Positions 33,512-44,959 of a stretch of 64,000 nucleotides of DNA are shown here, in pieces. A program made the translations under genes and the position numbers. Each line of letters begins with the position of its first letter. The first letter of the stretch is position 1. Below the pieces are notes generated by a model, which ran no database searches, was not told where the DNA came from, and saw nothing but the letters and a program-made list of their open reading frames with translations. This DNA comes from Coemansia sp. RSA 487 (lineage: Eukaryota; Kickxellomycota; Kickxellomycetes; Kickxellales; Kickxellaceae), in assembly GCA_027577595.1 (NCBI GenBank), contig JANBRJ010000026.1, forward strand, positions 121,627 to 185,626, read 5' to 3'.

Positions 33512-35746
33512 ATGTCACCTGGAGTTACAACACTTTCTGCAAGCGCCAGGACAGGCGGCGGCTCAAGCCATGTCGACGCACTTCTTGCTCGACAAGGAAA
33601 AAGGGACAAGGTGTTTTTGCGGCGGCGGATAGAGTTCCGTCGGGCAACCCAGACCGACACTAAAATGGATCTTCTCCGCAAAAGGTACACACCTATCAAC
33701 GAGACACAGACTAACAACGGCAAAGGCAAAAAAAAGGGCACCGCCGCTGATGCGGCAAGTCACACGAATGGCAGCAGTGCGTTGACATCCCTCGACGTGA
33801 ACGAGCAGCTTGTTGAGGGCAGTGGGTTCCGCCGGGCCGCACACTCGCTGTTTCCGGGAGATAGGCTGTCCAGTGGTTGGCGGTCAGTGCGTCCGATAGG
33901 CCCGGGGCTGAGCAATCTGGGGAATACGTGCTTCCTCAACTCGGTTCTCCAATGCCTGACATACACGCCGCCGCTTGCCGAGTACTTGCTGACGCGTGAG
34001 CATTCCAGTAGCTGCCGCGCCGGCGACAACTGCATCCTTTGCCGGTTCGAGAACCACGTTGCGCGCGCGCTGTCCAAACGCGAAAACTCGACCATAGCAC
34101 CAAAATCCATCGTGGGGAGATTAAAGATGATCGCAAAGCACATGCGTGTTGGACGCCAGGAAGACGCGCACGAGTTCCTTCGTTTTCTGATCGAATCGAT
34201 TCAGCGCAGCCTGATGCATGGCATTGATCCCAAGATCGACCAGCGCATCCAGGAAACCACGCTGATGCACCGTGTCTTTGGCGGGTATCTGCAGAGCCAA
34301 GTGCACTGCACGCACTGCGGCTACGACTCGAACACGTTTGAGCCGGCGCTTGACATCAATCTGGATATCCAAGCAGGCAGCCACATTGCAAAGGCCCTGC
34401 GCTCCTTTGTGCGCCCCGAAACTCTGACCAGGGACAATCGCTACAAGTGCGAAAAGTGCGGCAAGCTTGTTGAGGCCATAAAACAGACGACTGTCTATCG
34501 CCTACCACGCATCCTGACACTGCAGCTCAAGCGGTTTTCGGCGTTTGGCGGCAAGATCAACCGCTATGTCGAGTTCCCACTGACGCTGGACATGAGGAGC
34601 TATGTGAGTAAAAGCTCCCTGGAAAGGGAGCCATGCATGTACAGCCTCTACGCAGTGCTTGTCCATTCTGGAGGCACGGCGCGTTCTGGCCACTACTTTT
34701 GCTTTGTCAAGTCGCCAGCAGGCGTGTGGTACGAGCTCAACGACAGCATGGTGCACCAAGTGAGCGAACGTACTGTTCTTAAACAGTCTGCGTATCTGCT
34801 GTTTTATGAACGCAGCGCATCAAAGACAGGCACCAAACCAAATGTCGGCAAAAAGGAGGAGGAGCGGCCGTCACTCCAAAGCAAAGTGCAGTCTACGCCG
34901 GTCGGTGGCCTCATGGCTAAGCAGATAGCGAGCAGCAAGAGCATCCTGTCAGCTTCGGATGATATGGAGGATCTTCTCCAAAGCACAGAAACAGCGATGC
35001 TATCCAAGGAGGCCAGGAAGGAGAGGAAGAAAAACAAAAAGAAGAACAGGAAGGAAAAGAAGCTGGCCGCAGAGAACGGGACCTTGTCCACAGAAACGGT
35101 ATCATTCGAAAATAATGTGCCGTCGACAAAGCCAGAGTCGGCATCGTCTGCCAAACACAGCAAGCAAAAAACCAACAGCTCAGCGAGTGTTGGGCTGGAC
35201 GATGTAGTCAAGGAGTTTAGCCAGATCATGTGTCAGGCGGTGCCCATCGCCGACAAAGAGAAAGAAGATACTGTTGGTTCGAAGGTGCCAGAATCTCCAA
35301 GAGCAGCAGAGACCGAAGCAAAGGTTGACTGCCACACCGAGAGCAACGGCTTATCGTCGCCATGGATCGTTCGCAGCAAACCAAGCAAGGCCCAGGTCAT
35401 CATCGGCTGGAATGAAAACACGACTTCCAAGCGCTCAAAGCTTGCAGCGGCCGAGGGGACGGTGAACAAGAAAGCAGATGACTGGAACATTGCCGAGGTC
35501 CGTGGAAAACGCGCCTCTCAGTACGGTGCAGACGTTGAGTCGTGGGCTGGTGGAGAATCGATTGCTGATGAAGTTTCTGGAGTGGCAAAGGCAAGAAGGA
35601 AGCGCCAGCAGCATCCAGATATGTACGATACAGAGTACGATCGTGGGCGCATCAAAAAGGTGAAGAAGAATAAGCACAACAAGTTTGCATCGACAATTAA
35701 CCCGTACCAGATGTACAGCGAACACACCTTTAAGAAGAGCAACTAG
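33512..35746 (+). CDS. Ubiquitin-specific protease, USP36/USP42 type
   Basis: From the first ATG (33512) the protein is 744 residues; 33665 is an alternative start. The catalytic core has the Cys box GLSNLGNTCFLNSVLQCL, QEDAHEFLRFLIES, zinc-binding pairs CTHC and CEKC, the His box HSGGTARSGHYFCFVK and the third triad residue in YELNDSMV. The C-terminal half is Lys/Ser-rich and ends with YDTEYDRGRIKKVKK, the short element also found at the tail of USP36, a nucleolar enzyme that deubiquitinates ribosome-synthesis factors and histones. Yeast Ubp10 is a likely functional relative. The enzyme class is certain; nucleolar location is inferred from the tail. Confidence 0.88.
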   Translation: MSPGVTTLSASARTGGGSSHVDALLARQGKRDKVFLRRRIEFRRATQTDTKMDLLRKRYTPINETQTNNGKGKKKGTAADAASHTNGSSALTSLDVNEQLVEGSGFRRAAHSLFPGDRLSSGWRSVRPIGPGLSNLGNTCFLNSVLQCLTYTPPLAEYLLTREHSSSCRAGDNCILCRFENHVARALSKRENSTIAPKSIVGRLKMIAKHMRVGRQEDAHEFLRFLIESIQRSLMHGIDPKIDQRIQETTLMHRVFGGYLQSQVHCTHCGYDSNTFEPALDINLDIQAGSHIAKALRSFVRPETLTRDNRYKCEKCGKLVEAIKQTTVYRLPRILTLQLKRFSAFGGKINRYVEFPLTLDMRSYVSKSSLEREPCMYSLYAVLVHSGGTARSGHYFCFVKSPAGVWYELNDSMVHQVSERTVLKQSAYLLFYERSASKTGTKPNVGKKEEERPSLQSKVQSTPVGGLMAKQIASSKSILSASDDMEDLLQSTETAMLSKEARKERKKNKKKNRKEKKLAAENGTLSTETVSFENNVPSTKPESASSAKHSKQKTNSSASVGLDDVVKEFSQIMCQAVPIADKEKEDTVGSKVPESPRAAETEAKVDCHTESNGLSSPWIVRSKPSKAQVIIGWNENTTSKRSKLAAAEGTVNKKADDWNIAEVRGKRASQYGADVESWAGGESIADEVSGVAKARRKRQQHPDMYDTEYDRGRIKKVKKNKHNKFASTINPYQMYSEHTFKKSN

Positions 35747-36011
35747 ACAACATTTGGACTCGTTTCCATATCTCTGACAATAATAATTTCTGCAAAATCA
35801 TCTAAAACTCTAAACAGGGAGTACCATGAGATAAGGAGCTGAAAAAAGGCTCAGGCTGGCTGGCAGCTGTATAGAGGGGTTGCTAACTTTTTGAACATAC
35901 ATTTTCCTTCCTTGCTTTTTGTCTTACATTCAATTGTCCATAAAAATATTTCTTTATACATTTTTCTTGTTTTTGTTGATTTGAATCTATTTGCACTGCT
36001 CGCTTTTACCA

Positions 36012-36594
36012 ATGCTTTCCTCCACAGCCGCACGAATTGCCCTGCGACGCATGCCGCTTGTCGGCAAGTGTATATCTTCACCATTTGTGCTTGCACATAG
36101 ATTCAAATCGACCGACGTTCCTGCAACCTCTTCTCCCAGCAAGGTTGCTGAGCAGCAGGCGCCCAATCGCGATGTAACCTGGTCGAAGACGCAGCGCTCG
36201 CGCTCTGATGTTATCGACGATCCGCGCTTTGTCCAGGCCGACCTACTTGCACAGCCGCGCCCAATGGCGGCCATTGAGCTTGTTGCTGAAGAGCATGTGC
36301 GCGAGGTCGAGGGTCGTCTTGCGTGCTGCGACGGCGGTGGTGGTGCGCTGGGCCACCCGCGTGTATGGATCAACCTTGACGAGGGTAACCCCGAGTCCTG
36401 TAGCTACTGTAAGTCCTGAACGTGGAAATTCATGTGCATATATCAGATATATACGGACGTGTCTCTTGTGAAGCTATGTTGCAAATACTAACCTGTGCAT
36501 CTGTATTTTGTGTCTGTGCTTGGAAAATTACAAAACATTGTTGCTCTTACTTGTAGGCGGTTTGCGTTTCAAGATGAAGCCGCACCATCACTAG
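36012..36594 (+). CDS. NADH dehydrogenase (complex I) 13 kDa zinc subunit, NDUFS6-like
   Basis: Exon 1 (36012-36408) and exon 2 (36557-36594) join as TAC T / GC GGT to give 144 residues. The N-terminus is rich in Arg and Ser without acidic residues ([15 protein letters not shown]), a mitochondrial presequence. The C-terminus has [19 protein letters not shown] and KPHHH: the zinc-binding Cys/His set of NDUFS6, a subunit at the junction of the N and Q modules required for complex I assembly. Its presence shows that this fungus keeps complex I. The final exon encodes only the last zinc-binding segment. Confidence 0.94.
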
Positions 36595-37124
36595 ACGAGA
36601 GAGCTAGCGTGGTTATAAAATAAAAGACAGACGCACCTACTTCTATAATGTGCTTCTCTGTGCCTCTATAGGTTGGTCATGGAGTAGTCTTGCTTAATGA
36701 CCGGTTGCTTCTTGCGGTAGACTTGTTTTTTCAGTACAGTTGTTTTTTATTTTTTGTAAGGAATACAAAGTACCGCTCATGGTGCTTTTCTAAAGTTGGT
36801 TGCAGAACTCCTTGCAGCAAGACCAGCTGAGCTTGGTGATCAGGTGCTGACTATGTTGAAAACATTTGTTGTGATCTTTTGGTTGAGAGTCACAGGTTTT
36901 TTTTCTTATTTTGGGTGTTGCTGCGACTGTTTGTGTTGGCCACTTTGCATCCATTTCTTCTTTCTGCCAATTACCATTCACTATTTGCAACCTCTTTTCA
37001 ATATTGTATATCTCCATTCTACATCCTTTTAAATTGTTGTAATTCTGTTTGTTATTTACACTCCTTTCCTGCTTCTGCCAAGTAAAGACCCTTGCGTTTT
37101 GAACCGGCATTATTTCGCTGGCTA
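36595..37124. other. NDUFS6-like 3' region and RAB2 promoter
   Basis: AAAATAAAAG after the stop (about 36618) resembles a polyadenylation signal. The remainder is T-rich sequence up to the RAB2 start. Open frames here are short and unlike known proteins. Confidence 0.5.
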
Positions 37125-38116
<992 letters not shown>

Positions 38117-38515
38117 TTTTCTTCAATTTTTTGCTTTACTACCTTTAATACCTGACTTTTGTTTCTTTTCATGTAATACACGTTCTGAGAACTCTACATT
38201 TTTCAAGTAGGTATGAGCAATGTATGTATCATTCAGAGGTTTTTTCATTCATATTTGAATAGAGTCGAAATGACTTTGCCCATATTTGCTCTGTCTTTAG
38301 AGTGACTATAAATATTGGTCTTGAATTTTTTTGTGTTTTTTTTTCGCCCCTTCGCTACAGTAAAACCTACACATCTGTCGCTTATCGTCTTCTTTTACTA
38401 GCACAATAATATCCTCAACAAGCGACAACTGGGCTTTCGTTTGACACAGCTGTCTATCCATTTATTACACGGATACACAAAATTACAAGCGCTATACAGG
38501 CCGTAACAATAAAAG
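38117..38515. other. RAB2 3' region and SMD2 promoter
   Basis: A/T-rich sequence with long T-runs near 38320-38345, then a pyrimidine-rich stretch before SMD2. Nothing else was recognised. Confidence 0.55.
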
Positions 38516-38866
38516 ATGAGCACCGCAATCACAGCCAAATCAAAGGCAGACATGACGCATGAGGAACTGATGCATCTGGAGGAGGAAGAGTTCAACAACG
38601 GGCCACTGTCAGTTCTGCAAATGGCTGTACGCAACAGCTCGCAAATACTTGTTAGTCTGCGCAACAACCACAAACTCCTGGCGCGTGTAAAGGCATTCGA
38701 CCGCCACTGCAACATGGTTCTTGAAAACGTCAAGGAAATGTGGACAGAATCGCCAAAGGCAGGAAAGGGCACCAAGCGCGCCACGGCAATCAACAAAGAC
38801 CGGTTTATTAGCAAGATGTTCCTGAGAGGCGACTCTGTCATTGTTGTACTGCGCAGCACCGAGTAA
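38516..38866 (+). CDS. SMD2: Small nuclear ribonucleoprotein Sm D2
   Basis: A compact 116-residue intronless gene. It has the Sm1 motif ([40 protein letters not shown]) and Sm2 ([18 protein letters not shown]) separated by the D2-specific loop [12 protein letters not shown]. SmD2 is one of seven Sm proteins forming the ring on U1, U2, U4 and U5 snRNAs. Length and loop match fungal and animal SmD2. Confidence 0.97.
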   Translation: MSTAITAKSKADMTHEELMHLEEEEFNNGPLSVLQMAVRNSSQILVSLRNNHKLLARVKAFDRHCNMVLENVKEMWTESPKAGKGTKRATAINKDRFISKMFLRGDSVIVVLRSTE

Positions 38867-39198
38867 GACGTTTTTGTTGGCTTTAAATTGTTTATGGACA
38901 CAAATACACAAAACGGAGCACATGCATAGGGCGATTTTTCACATTTCAGAGATCTTTATCCATTATTATTCTTATTATTCTCATTGACCAGTGCAGTACC
39001 GTTCCTCTTGGTAGGATCCAAGCATTTGGATATAAAACCGACATTTCAATATGAAAACCTCAACTGGTTCAGATCCTTTAAATATACGAAATCAAAAGCC
39101 CAACATGCATACGCAAATTTCAAGGCCACAGCCGGATAAGTTTGAAACAGCATAATATTCCAACAAGGAAAAATAAAGAACTCTGACAAAAACGCCGT
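38867..39198. other. Convergent 3' region of SMD2 and RPL23
   Basis: These 332 bases lie between two converging genes and contain A/T-rich runs around 38955-38985 and 39150-39180. No ORF or RNA gene was recognised. Confidence 0.6.
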
Positions 39199-40303
39199 TT
39201 AGGCAACGGTACCAGATGCACCAGCAATACGGGGCCACATATCAGCGCACTCCTTTCCGACGGGGCCAGTGATAGCAGAACCCTTCATCTCACCCTTGGG
39301 GTTGACAATGACACCGGCGTTGTCCTCAAAGTAGATGAAGACACCGTCCTTGCGGCGCCACGACTTGCGCTGGCGAACGATAACAGCCGGCATAACCTTC
39401 TTGCGGAGCTCGGGCTTACCCTTCCTGACGGTGGCGACAACCATGTCTCCGACACCGGCGGCGGGCAGGCGACTGAGGCGGCCCTTGATAGCCCTGACGC
39501 CAATGATGTTAAGGTTCTTGGCACCCGAGTTGTCGGCGCAGTTGATGACAGCGCCAACTGGGAGACCGAGAGTCATGCGGAACTTTGTTCCAGAGGGCCT
39601 TGCAACTACACAGTTCAATTTTTAATCAAGGCAGATAGCGAGCAAACATGGATCTAGTTAGTAATTCCGTGTTGCTAGATTATATAAGGTTGCAATACAA
39701 GTGTTTGTAGACACTAATTGCACAACACTCTGGCGTGATAGGTTTTATAATCGCAAGCTGTGAGGATGAGGGAGGGTGCATTCTGTCGTCTTTTGAGAAC
39801 AACTCGGCAATTGAAGGCGATAATCGGATAGCAGCGGCTTCTCCACGGCTACACCATATGAGCAGCAGAAGAGCCTTCTCGAATTCAAAGGTTCCAGCTG
39901 GAAAATTTAATCTTTGGACCGCTAAAACTAAATGCTGGCCTACGGGCAATACTACGTCTCCACGACAAAAGGCTCTGCAATTGCAAGACAAGCCCAATTT
40001 TCCCAATTCAAAAGTAGTTTGGGCGTAAATTTGGCATCAGCCAATAAATCGCATTTTCAAAGCGTCACACAATGCTAGCACTCTCGAGAGTATATAAATC
40101 ACACATCCATCGCTTGCTGTTTGGTATTGATGGATGCTAATTCATATCCTTTCAAGTCTGTCCTTTTTTTCTAACTGAATGTATCCTATGCTGCCTCCAA
40201 TGCCATATCCGGTATCTGTTCTCGCCGCCATTACTGCTGCTGTTGCTGCATCCATCCTCATGACGCGACTGTGTCCTGCTAATGGATACGTACTCTTTAC
40301 CAT
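39199..40303 (-). CDS. RPL23: 60S ribosomal protein L23 (uL14)
   Basis: Exon 2 (39199-39605) encodes nearly all of the protein: [42 protein letters not shown] and [20 protein letters not shown]. uL14 lies at the subunit interface beside the sarcin-ricin loop. The N-terminal exon is a proposal: ATG GTA AAG A at 40294-40303, followed by a GTACGT donor, joins in phase to TT GCA AGG, giving [12 protein letters not shown] and 138 residues in total (human 140). The resulting intron (39606-40293) is 688 bases. I examined the other ATGs between 39640 and 40303 and none gave a better joined frame. Exon 2 is certain; exon 1 is moderately supported. Confidence 0.85.
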
Positions 40304-40776
40304 TTTGAAAACCTAATATATCTACTTTTAAGGGGAGAAGCGAAAAAGGTCGAATCCACGATTGAAGCTCTCTTGTTGCTGGCGATATGCTTTTACAAGA
40401 TGAAAATCGCTAATATTTAGAAATAATGGCTCGACAAGCCGAGCCGAGTCGAGTGTTACAAATTTCCTGTGCACATGACTTGCTGCTTAATAACACCAAA
40501 CGCCAATTCCTGTTTTCTTTTTGCTCTTTTTCTTCAAGCCCAACTTTCGCACGCTCCAGGATTGGCAAGCAAGCGGCTCTTTGTGCTTGTACAGCTGTAC
40601 CATGTCAATTAACTTGTGCGCCGTGCACCGATAATGATATCAACTGGGTCGCACATGCTCTCTTTTCTCTTCTGCATGCCTATTATTTACTATTTACAAC
40701 CTTTTTGTACTTTGCTTTTGTGCACAGTTAGCTGGCTCTCACTGCCTTTTATTGTGTATTACTAAGACACTGGATT
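40304..40776. other. Divergent region between RPL23 and the first TMX-like gene
   Basis: This 473-base region carries the start regions of RPL23 (leftward) and the TMX-like gene (rightward). No specific element was recognised. Confidence 0.45.
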
Positions 40777-41604
40777 ATGAGGATAAACACGCGCATATTT
40801 GCAGGCATTGCTGCAGCACTGGCGATTACCGGGCCATCCCAGGCTTTCAAGGCTATTCCTGCTATTGCCAAGGACAATGTGCACATCAACATCAACAATG
40901 CCGACGGCGTGGCTATTGGGCGAGATAGTCTTCATATCGTCAAAGTAGATTTGCACGAAGTTGGAAAACACGAGTTTCTCGAGAAACTACAGGGCGAACA
41001 GAGCATGCTGCTGAACTTTTACGAGGACGGGAACAAGGAATCTGACGAGGCGCTAAAAGAGTTTGAAGCATTTGCCAAGCGGGCAGCCTTCAGATATCCC
41101 GACCTGTACATCGGCAAAGTTAATTTCAAAACAAACCCCTATCTGACCGCGCGGCTGCTGCTGACAGGAATCCCTGAGCTTCGTCTTATTGTCAAGAATC
41201 AAGATGGCGGATGGGCTGCGTACAACCCAGAGATCTCTGAAGGCGCTGATGAGCTTGTCGAGTATATGGACAACCAGCAATGGTATCTCACAGAACCGGT
41301 CGGAAGCAAGCAGCAGCTGTACTGTTCTCCGTTCAACTTTTGCGGCAAGATACTTGCCGTGATTGCCGACAAGGGAAGCGTTATAGATAAATACGTTCCG
41401 CTGCCCAAATGGCTTGCCGTCATCATGATTCCAGCACTGATCACCTTTGCTGGTCGATTTATCATTGAAGGAATGTACGCTACAGAAAATCGTGTACGGG
41501 CTCTGTTTCGCGTGAGGCAGGCTCCTGCGGTGAGCGTCGGCGATGAAAACAGCAGCCAGGCTTCTGAGCAAGCAGAATCAACTCGCGTAAAGAAGACCAA
41601 GTGA
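40777..41604 (+). CDS. TMX-like ER membrane thioredoxin protein lacking the CxxC site
   Basis: The 275-residue product has a signal peptide (MRINTRIFAGIAAALAITGP), a lumenal thioredoxin-like fold, a transmembrane helix (WLAVIMIPALITFAGRFIIE, about 207-230) and a cytosolic tail ending KKTK, a canonical KKxx ER-retrieval signal. In the active-site position it reads LLNFYEDGNKESDEAL, so both redox cysteines are missing. After the thioredoxin fold comes CSPFNFCGK, matched by CTPTNLCGH in the neighbouring gene at 42749, and the two share overall layout: clear tandem paralogs. The layout resembles TMX1/TMX4. I infer a non-catalytic, possibly substrate-binding member. Single exon. Confidence 0.75.
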   Translation: MRINTRIFAGIAAALAITGPSQAFKAIPAIAKDNVHININNADGVAIGRDSLHIVKVDLHEVGKHEFLEKLQGEQSMLLNFYEDGNKESDEALKEFEAFAKRAAFRYPDLYIGKVNFKTNPYLTARLLLTGIPELRLIVKNQDGGWAAYNPEISEGADELVEYMDNQQWYLTEPVGSKQQLYCSPFNFCGKILAVIADKGSVIDKYVPLPKWLAVIMIPALITFAGRFIIEGMYATENRVRALFRVRQAPAVSVGDENSSQASEQAESTRVKKTK

Positions 41605-42748
41605 AAGAAACCACGCCAAATTCCTTTTGCGTGAGGGGAAGTCAAGAAGTAAACAGCCAATTCAAAATTACACAAACACAACGATTTATCTCTTTTTCTC
41701 GCTTTCAAAACGTTTGCGAATATTGTCAGTAAAATGTGCTGTTTGGCAAAATTATATTTGAAAATGCTCTTGCTGGATCCAATATCACGCCAAAACGGCC
41801 CACAATTGCAAGGTGGATCATCAAAAAAGGACTTTGGGGGCTTTGGGCTGTTAGCGCAAGCGCCGTCTTGAGATACAAATTGAACAAAAATCCAAAGCGC
41901 GGATATCAGTTTCGGAGCAGGCCCAGTTCAGTGGCAGCTTTGACGTTCCCCCGTGCAAGACTGGCCAGTTTTATTTTGGCAAGGGATCAAAGGGTAAAAC
42001 CATTGTCAGATCGTAAGACAGGAAATTCAATGACCGAATTGTATCCCGAAATCCAATCCACCCATTCATTCAAACAAATTTATAAAAGCAGATATCTACA
42101 GCATCATGCTGATGGATTTTTCATCAGAAGAGCTGCTTCTGTGCTTTATGCCAACTCCTGGTTATAGTGAAAGCTGCGCCAGTTTTGTATAGATTGCAAC
42201 AGGAAGAGCTTTGACAACATATATAAATTTTCTCCGCTTGTGTGTAGACTAGCTGACTTTTGGTCGAGCTCCTAGAGTATAAAACTGCAAAACGTATATT
42301 TGCGGCATAGTCAGAACAACCATATAAATGCAGAGTTTGTCATTCAAGTGACTCTAACAAGTATATCGATCCACATGTAATGGACATATGTACGTTGATA
42401 TTTGCAATAACCACAAAACAGAGCTGGATATCACCGAGAAAAATCCGCAAGAAACAAACAAGCAGACTAACTAAAACGCAGACGAAGCTGTGGCTGAAAT
42501 TGCACATGTCTCTAGCCAATTTTCCATTAGCCAGAGTAGGTGGGGAGGATCAGTGGGTCTTTTGAGTATGCCACGCGACAAGCACGCTCTGCAATATTTG
42601 CCCTCAGCAACAGAAAGCCATCAAGCATCTTCGTCCATACTTTTGCTTACTTTTTTCATCTCTTATTTGTAAAAGAGACGTATTTTTTACTATCTTCCAA
42701 TTTTCTTGTTAATCCAGCAATTTGTTGCTTGTCAGCCTGTTCTTTGCA
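41605..42748. other. Intergenic region between the TMX-like paralogs
   Basis: This 1.14 kb spacer is A/T-rich. A 143-codon open frame at 41736-42167 opens on GTG and resembles nothing I know. It should contain the promoter of the second paralog. No decayed third copy was evident by eye. Confidence 0.45.
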
Positions 42749-43681
42749 ATGAAGCCCTTTGTCTTTTTGGTATCAGCGGCACTTGCTGTCTTTGGATCCT
42801 CATTTTTGGCACTTGTCGCATCGGCAGCTGAAGAGGTAGAAGTCGACATCCCCTCTGACGAGCTCGAGGCAAGCGCTGCTGCTCGCGAAAAAAGACTTGT
42901 TCCAAAGTCAAAATACGTGATCGAACTGGACCGCCCAGCATACTTTGACGTTCTCTCGAAGCACGACGAGATGATCATTGAGTTCTACGCAAACTGGTGC
43001 ATGGCCTGTCATGGCTTGTCGTCAGAATTCGACAAATTCGCTGAAGCCGCGCACAAGAAATACCCAAAGGTCGCAATCACACGTAGCGATATCACCAAAG
43101 TGGAGTACCTGTCCTCGAGCTTCATGGTCGATATGCTGCCGCTGCTTGTATACATCCGGCGTCCGGGACCAAACATCACTCCCGAGGTTAGGTACGTCTC
43201 GGCAAACTTTTCGACTAGCGATCTGCTCGACTATCTGGGTGGTGGCTGGATTGTTGACAATCCAAGCGGTGGTTACACTAGCGTCTGGTGCACGCCCACG
43301 AATCTATGCGGACACATTGGTGGTCTATTGGGCGAGAGTGTCATTTGGCTCGATCAGAACCTCAACCCGTTTGACATCCCCGCGTGGGCTTTCATGGCAA
43401 TCGTTGTTTCAGTCATCTACTTGCTTGGTCAGGTTGCTGTGGGATTCTTTTCGAGCCGCGTGCGCGCCGGATACCGCGAAAATCTCCGGAAGAAGGACTC
43501 GGAAAACGCGCCCAGACCCATCGGTTTTAACGAATACCGCTCTGACGTGCCTGCAGACAAGTCCGATGCAGCACAAGCAGCGACACCTACCACTTTGTCA
43601 ACCTCAACATCGACAAAGTCGCCAAAACACAGTGGCAGTGCGTCCAAGCGTACAAAGGCCAAAAAAACGAGCAAAAATTAG
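42749..43681 (+). CDS. TMX-like ER membrane thioredoxin protein with CMAC site
   Basis: The 310-residue product starts with a hydrophobic signal (MKPFVFLVSAALAVFGSSFL), then a thioredoxin domain with IIEFYANWCMACHGLSSEF, the post-domain pair CTPTNLCGH, a transmembrane helix (WAFMAIVVSVIYLLGQVAVG) and a Ser/Thr/Lys-rich cytosolic tail ending KAKKTSKN. The active site CMAC differs from CGHC of PDI and CPAC of TMX1. TMX-family proteins act as membrane-tethered thiol oxidoreductases on ER client proteins. The upstream neighbour is a paralog without the cysteines. Start choice: this ATG begins the signal peptide; the frame upstream lacks ATG. Confidence 0.8.
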   Translation: MKPFVFLVSAALAVFGSSFLALVASAAEEVEVDIPSDELEASAAAREKRLVPKSKYVIELDRPAYFDVLSKHDEMIIEFYANWCMACHGLSSEFDKFAEAAHKKYPKVAITRSDITKVEYLSSSFMVDMLPLLVYIRRPGPNITPEVRYVSANFSTSDLLDYLGGGWIVDNPSGGYTSVWCTPTNLCGHIGGLLGESVIWLDQNLNPFDIPAWAFMAIVVSVIYLLGQVAVGFFSSRVRAGYRENLRKKDSENAPRPIGFNEYRSDVPADKSDAAQAATPTTLSTSTSTKSPKHSGSASKRTKAKKTSKN

Positions 43682-43871
43682 CTCTATAGCACAGTATGTT
43701 GGTATGATCGCATGTCTGATCTGATACGGATGCACTGCTCCAATATAAACCAATTCCAGTTCCATTTTTTTATCTGTCAATTACTTTGCCGTAGAAATGA
43801 AGAAAAAACTATATCGGAAGAGAGTGCCAAATAAACAAAACAGTCTTGGCTTAACCACGCGTACCGGATAA

Positions 43872-44959
43872 TCAGTTCGCTTTCGCGCCTTCTGTCTTTT
43901 CAGACGGCTGTGCCTTTGAAGATGCACTGGTGCTGCTCTTGTCCTCGCTTTCTTTGGCATCTGCCTTCCGCTCAGCCTCGCGGTTATCTATCTTGTTGTT
44001 AATCAAGTCATGGAGTGCAATGACAGCGCGGGCCAACGATGCAACGTAGATAAGCGCATACTCGTCGTTGGTTTGAACGGTGAACGCAGAGGCATCGTCG
44101 GGGATAGAAAGGTTTGGCAGCAGATTGAAGATATCCTGAAGGTTCTGGATGATCTCCGAGTTAACTGGCAGCTTATCGTCAAGCACACTCTGAAGGTACA
44201 AGCGTATGTCTGCCAGCCGCTCTGCCAGCCCGTGCAGCGACGTCAATTGGTGAGTGATCCGCGTAGCAAGCGTGCCAGTCGAACTATCTTTAATGTCGCG
44301 AAGCAAATGCTCGACTCCAATCTCCTCAGCCTCCTCTGCGCCAATTTCGGAGGGAACATGCTCAAAAGTCTTGGTGGCAGTTGTGCCGTCATCGTGGATA
44401 TCTTCAACCGAGAAGTAAGCGTTCGTCGGAATGCCAATGTCTTTCGACTGAACATCGACAACAACAAGAACCGGGTTGGTAGAATATCTCTTGAACAGCT
44501 CGCTGATCTGCAAGTCGGACGAGCGCAGCTTTGGTCCGCTGTGGTACCAGCCAATGACTTTTTCCTTGGCGTTAACCTTTTTAAACATATCGCGCATCGT
44601 CTCAATGTAGTTGTGGTCGAGAAACCAGACTGAAGGGTTCTTTTCGTCTTCCTCAAATGGTACTACAAATTCTCACCAATAGTTTTTTTTAACCAGAAAA
44701 GTTCACATATGGTGGCGACATTAGCGTTATATTTTGCATAAATTCCAGCAGCCCAAAATTCAAAAATGAAAAACAATAGCTTACCTGCAAAGCTGTTTGC
44801 AACATTTACAGAATTGCCATCAGCCTGTCCAAGTAGAACACCCACAACGCGCTTCTTTGTGTTTTTTGCAACGCGATTGTAATGATCGACTACAGAGAGT
44901 AGTACCAACGGATGCACGACGACTTTCGTCGGATTGGAAGTAAGCTCTAGTCCTGGCAT
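43872..44959 (-). CDS. RPN8: 26S proteasome non-ATPase subunit RPN8
   Basis: Exon 1 (44785-44959) and exon 2 (43872-44662) join as GCA G / TA CCA, giving 321 residues. It opens [20 protein letters not shown] and continues [23 protein letters not shown], then [19 protein letters not shown] and WYHSGPKL. These are the MPN domain of Rpn8/PSMD7, which pairs with the deubiquitinase Rpn11 in the lid. The metal-binding HxH is absent (HSG), as expected for this inactive MPN protein. The C-terminus is a long helix followed by a Ser/Lys/Glu-rich tail. Its stop lies 190 bases from the TMX-like gene stop (convergent). Confidence 0.95.
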
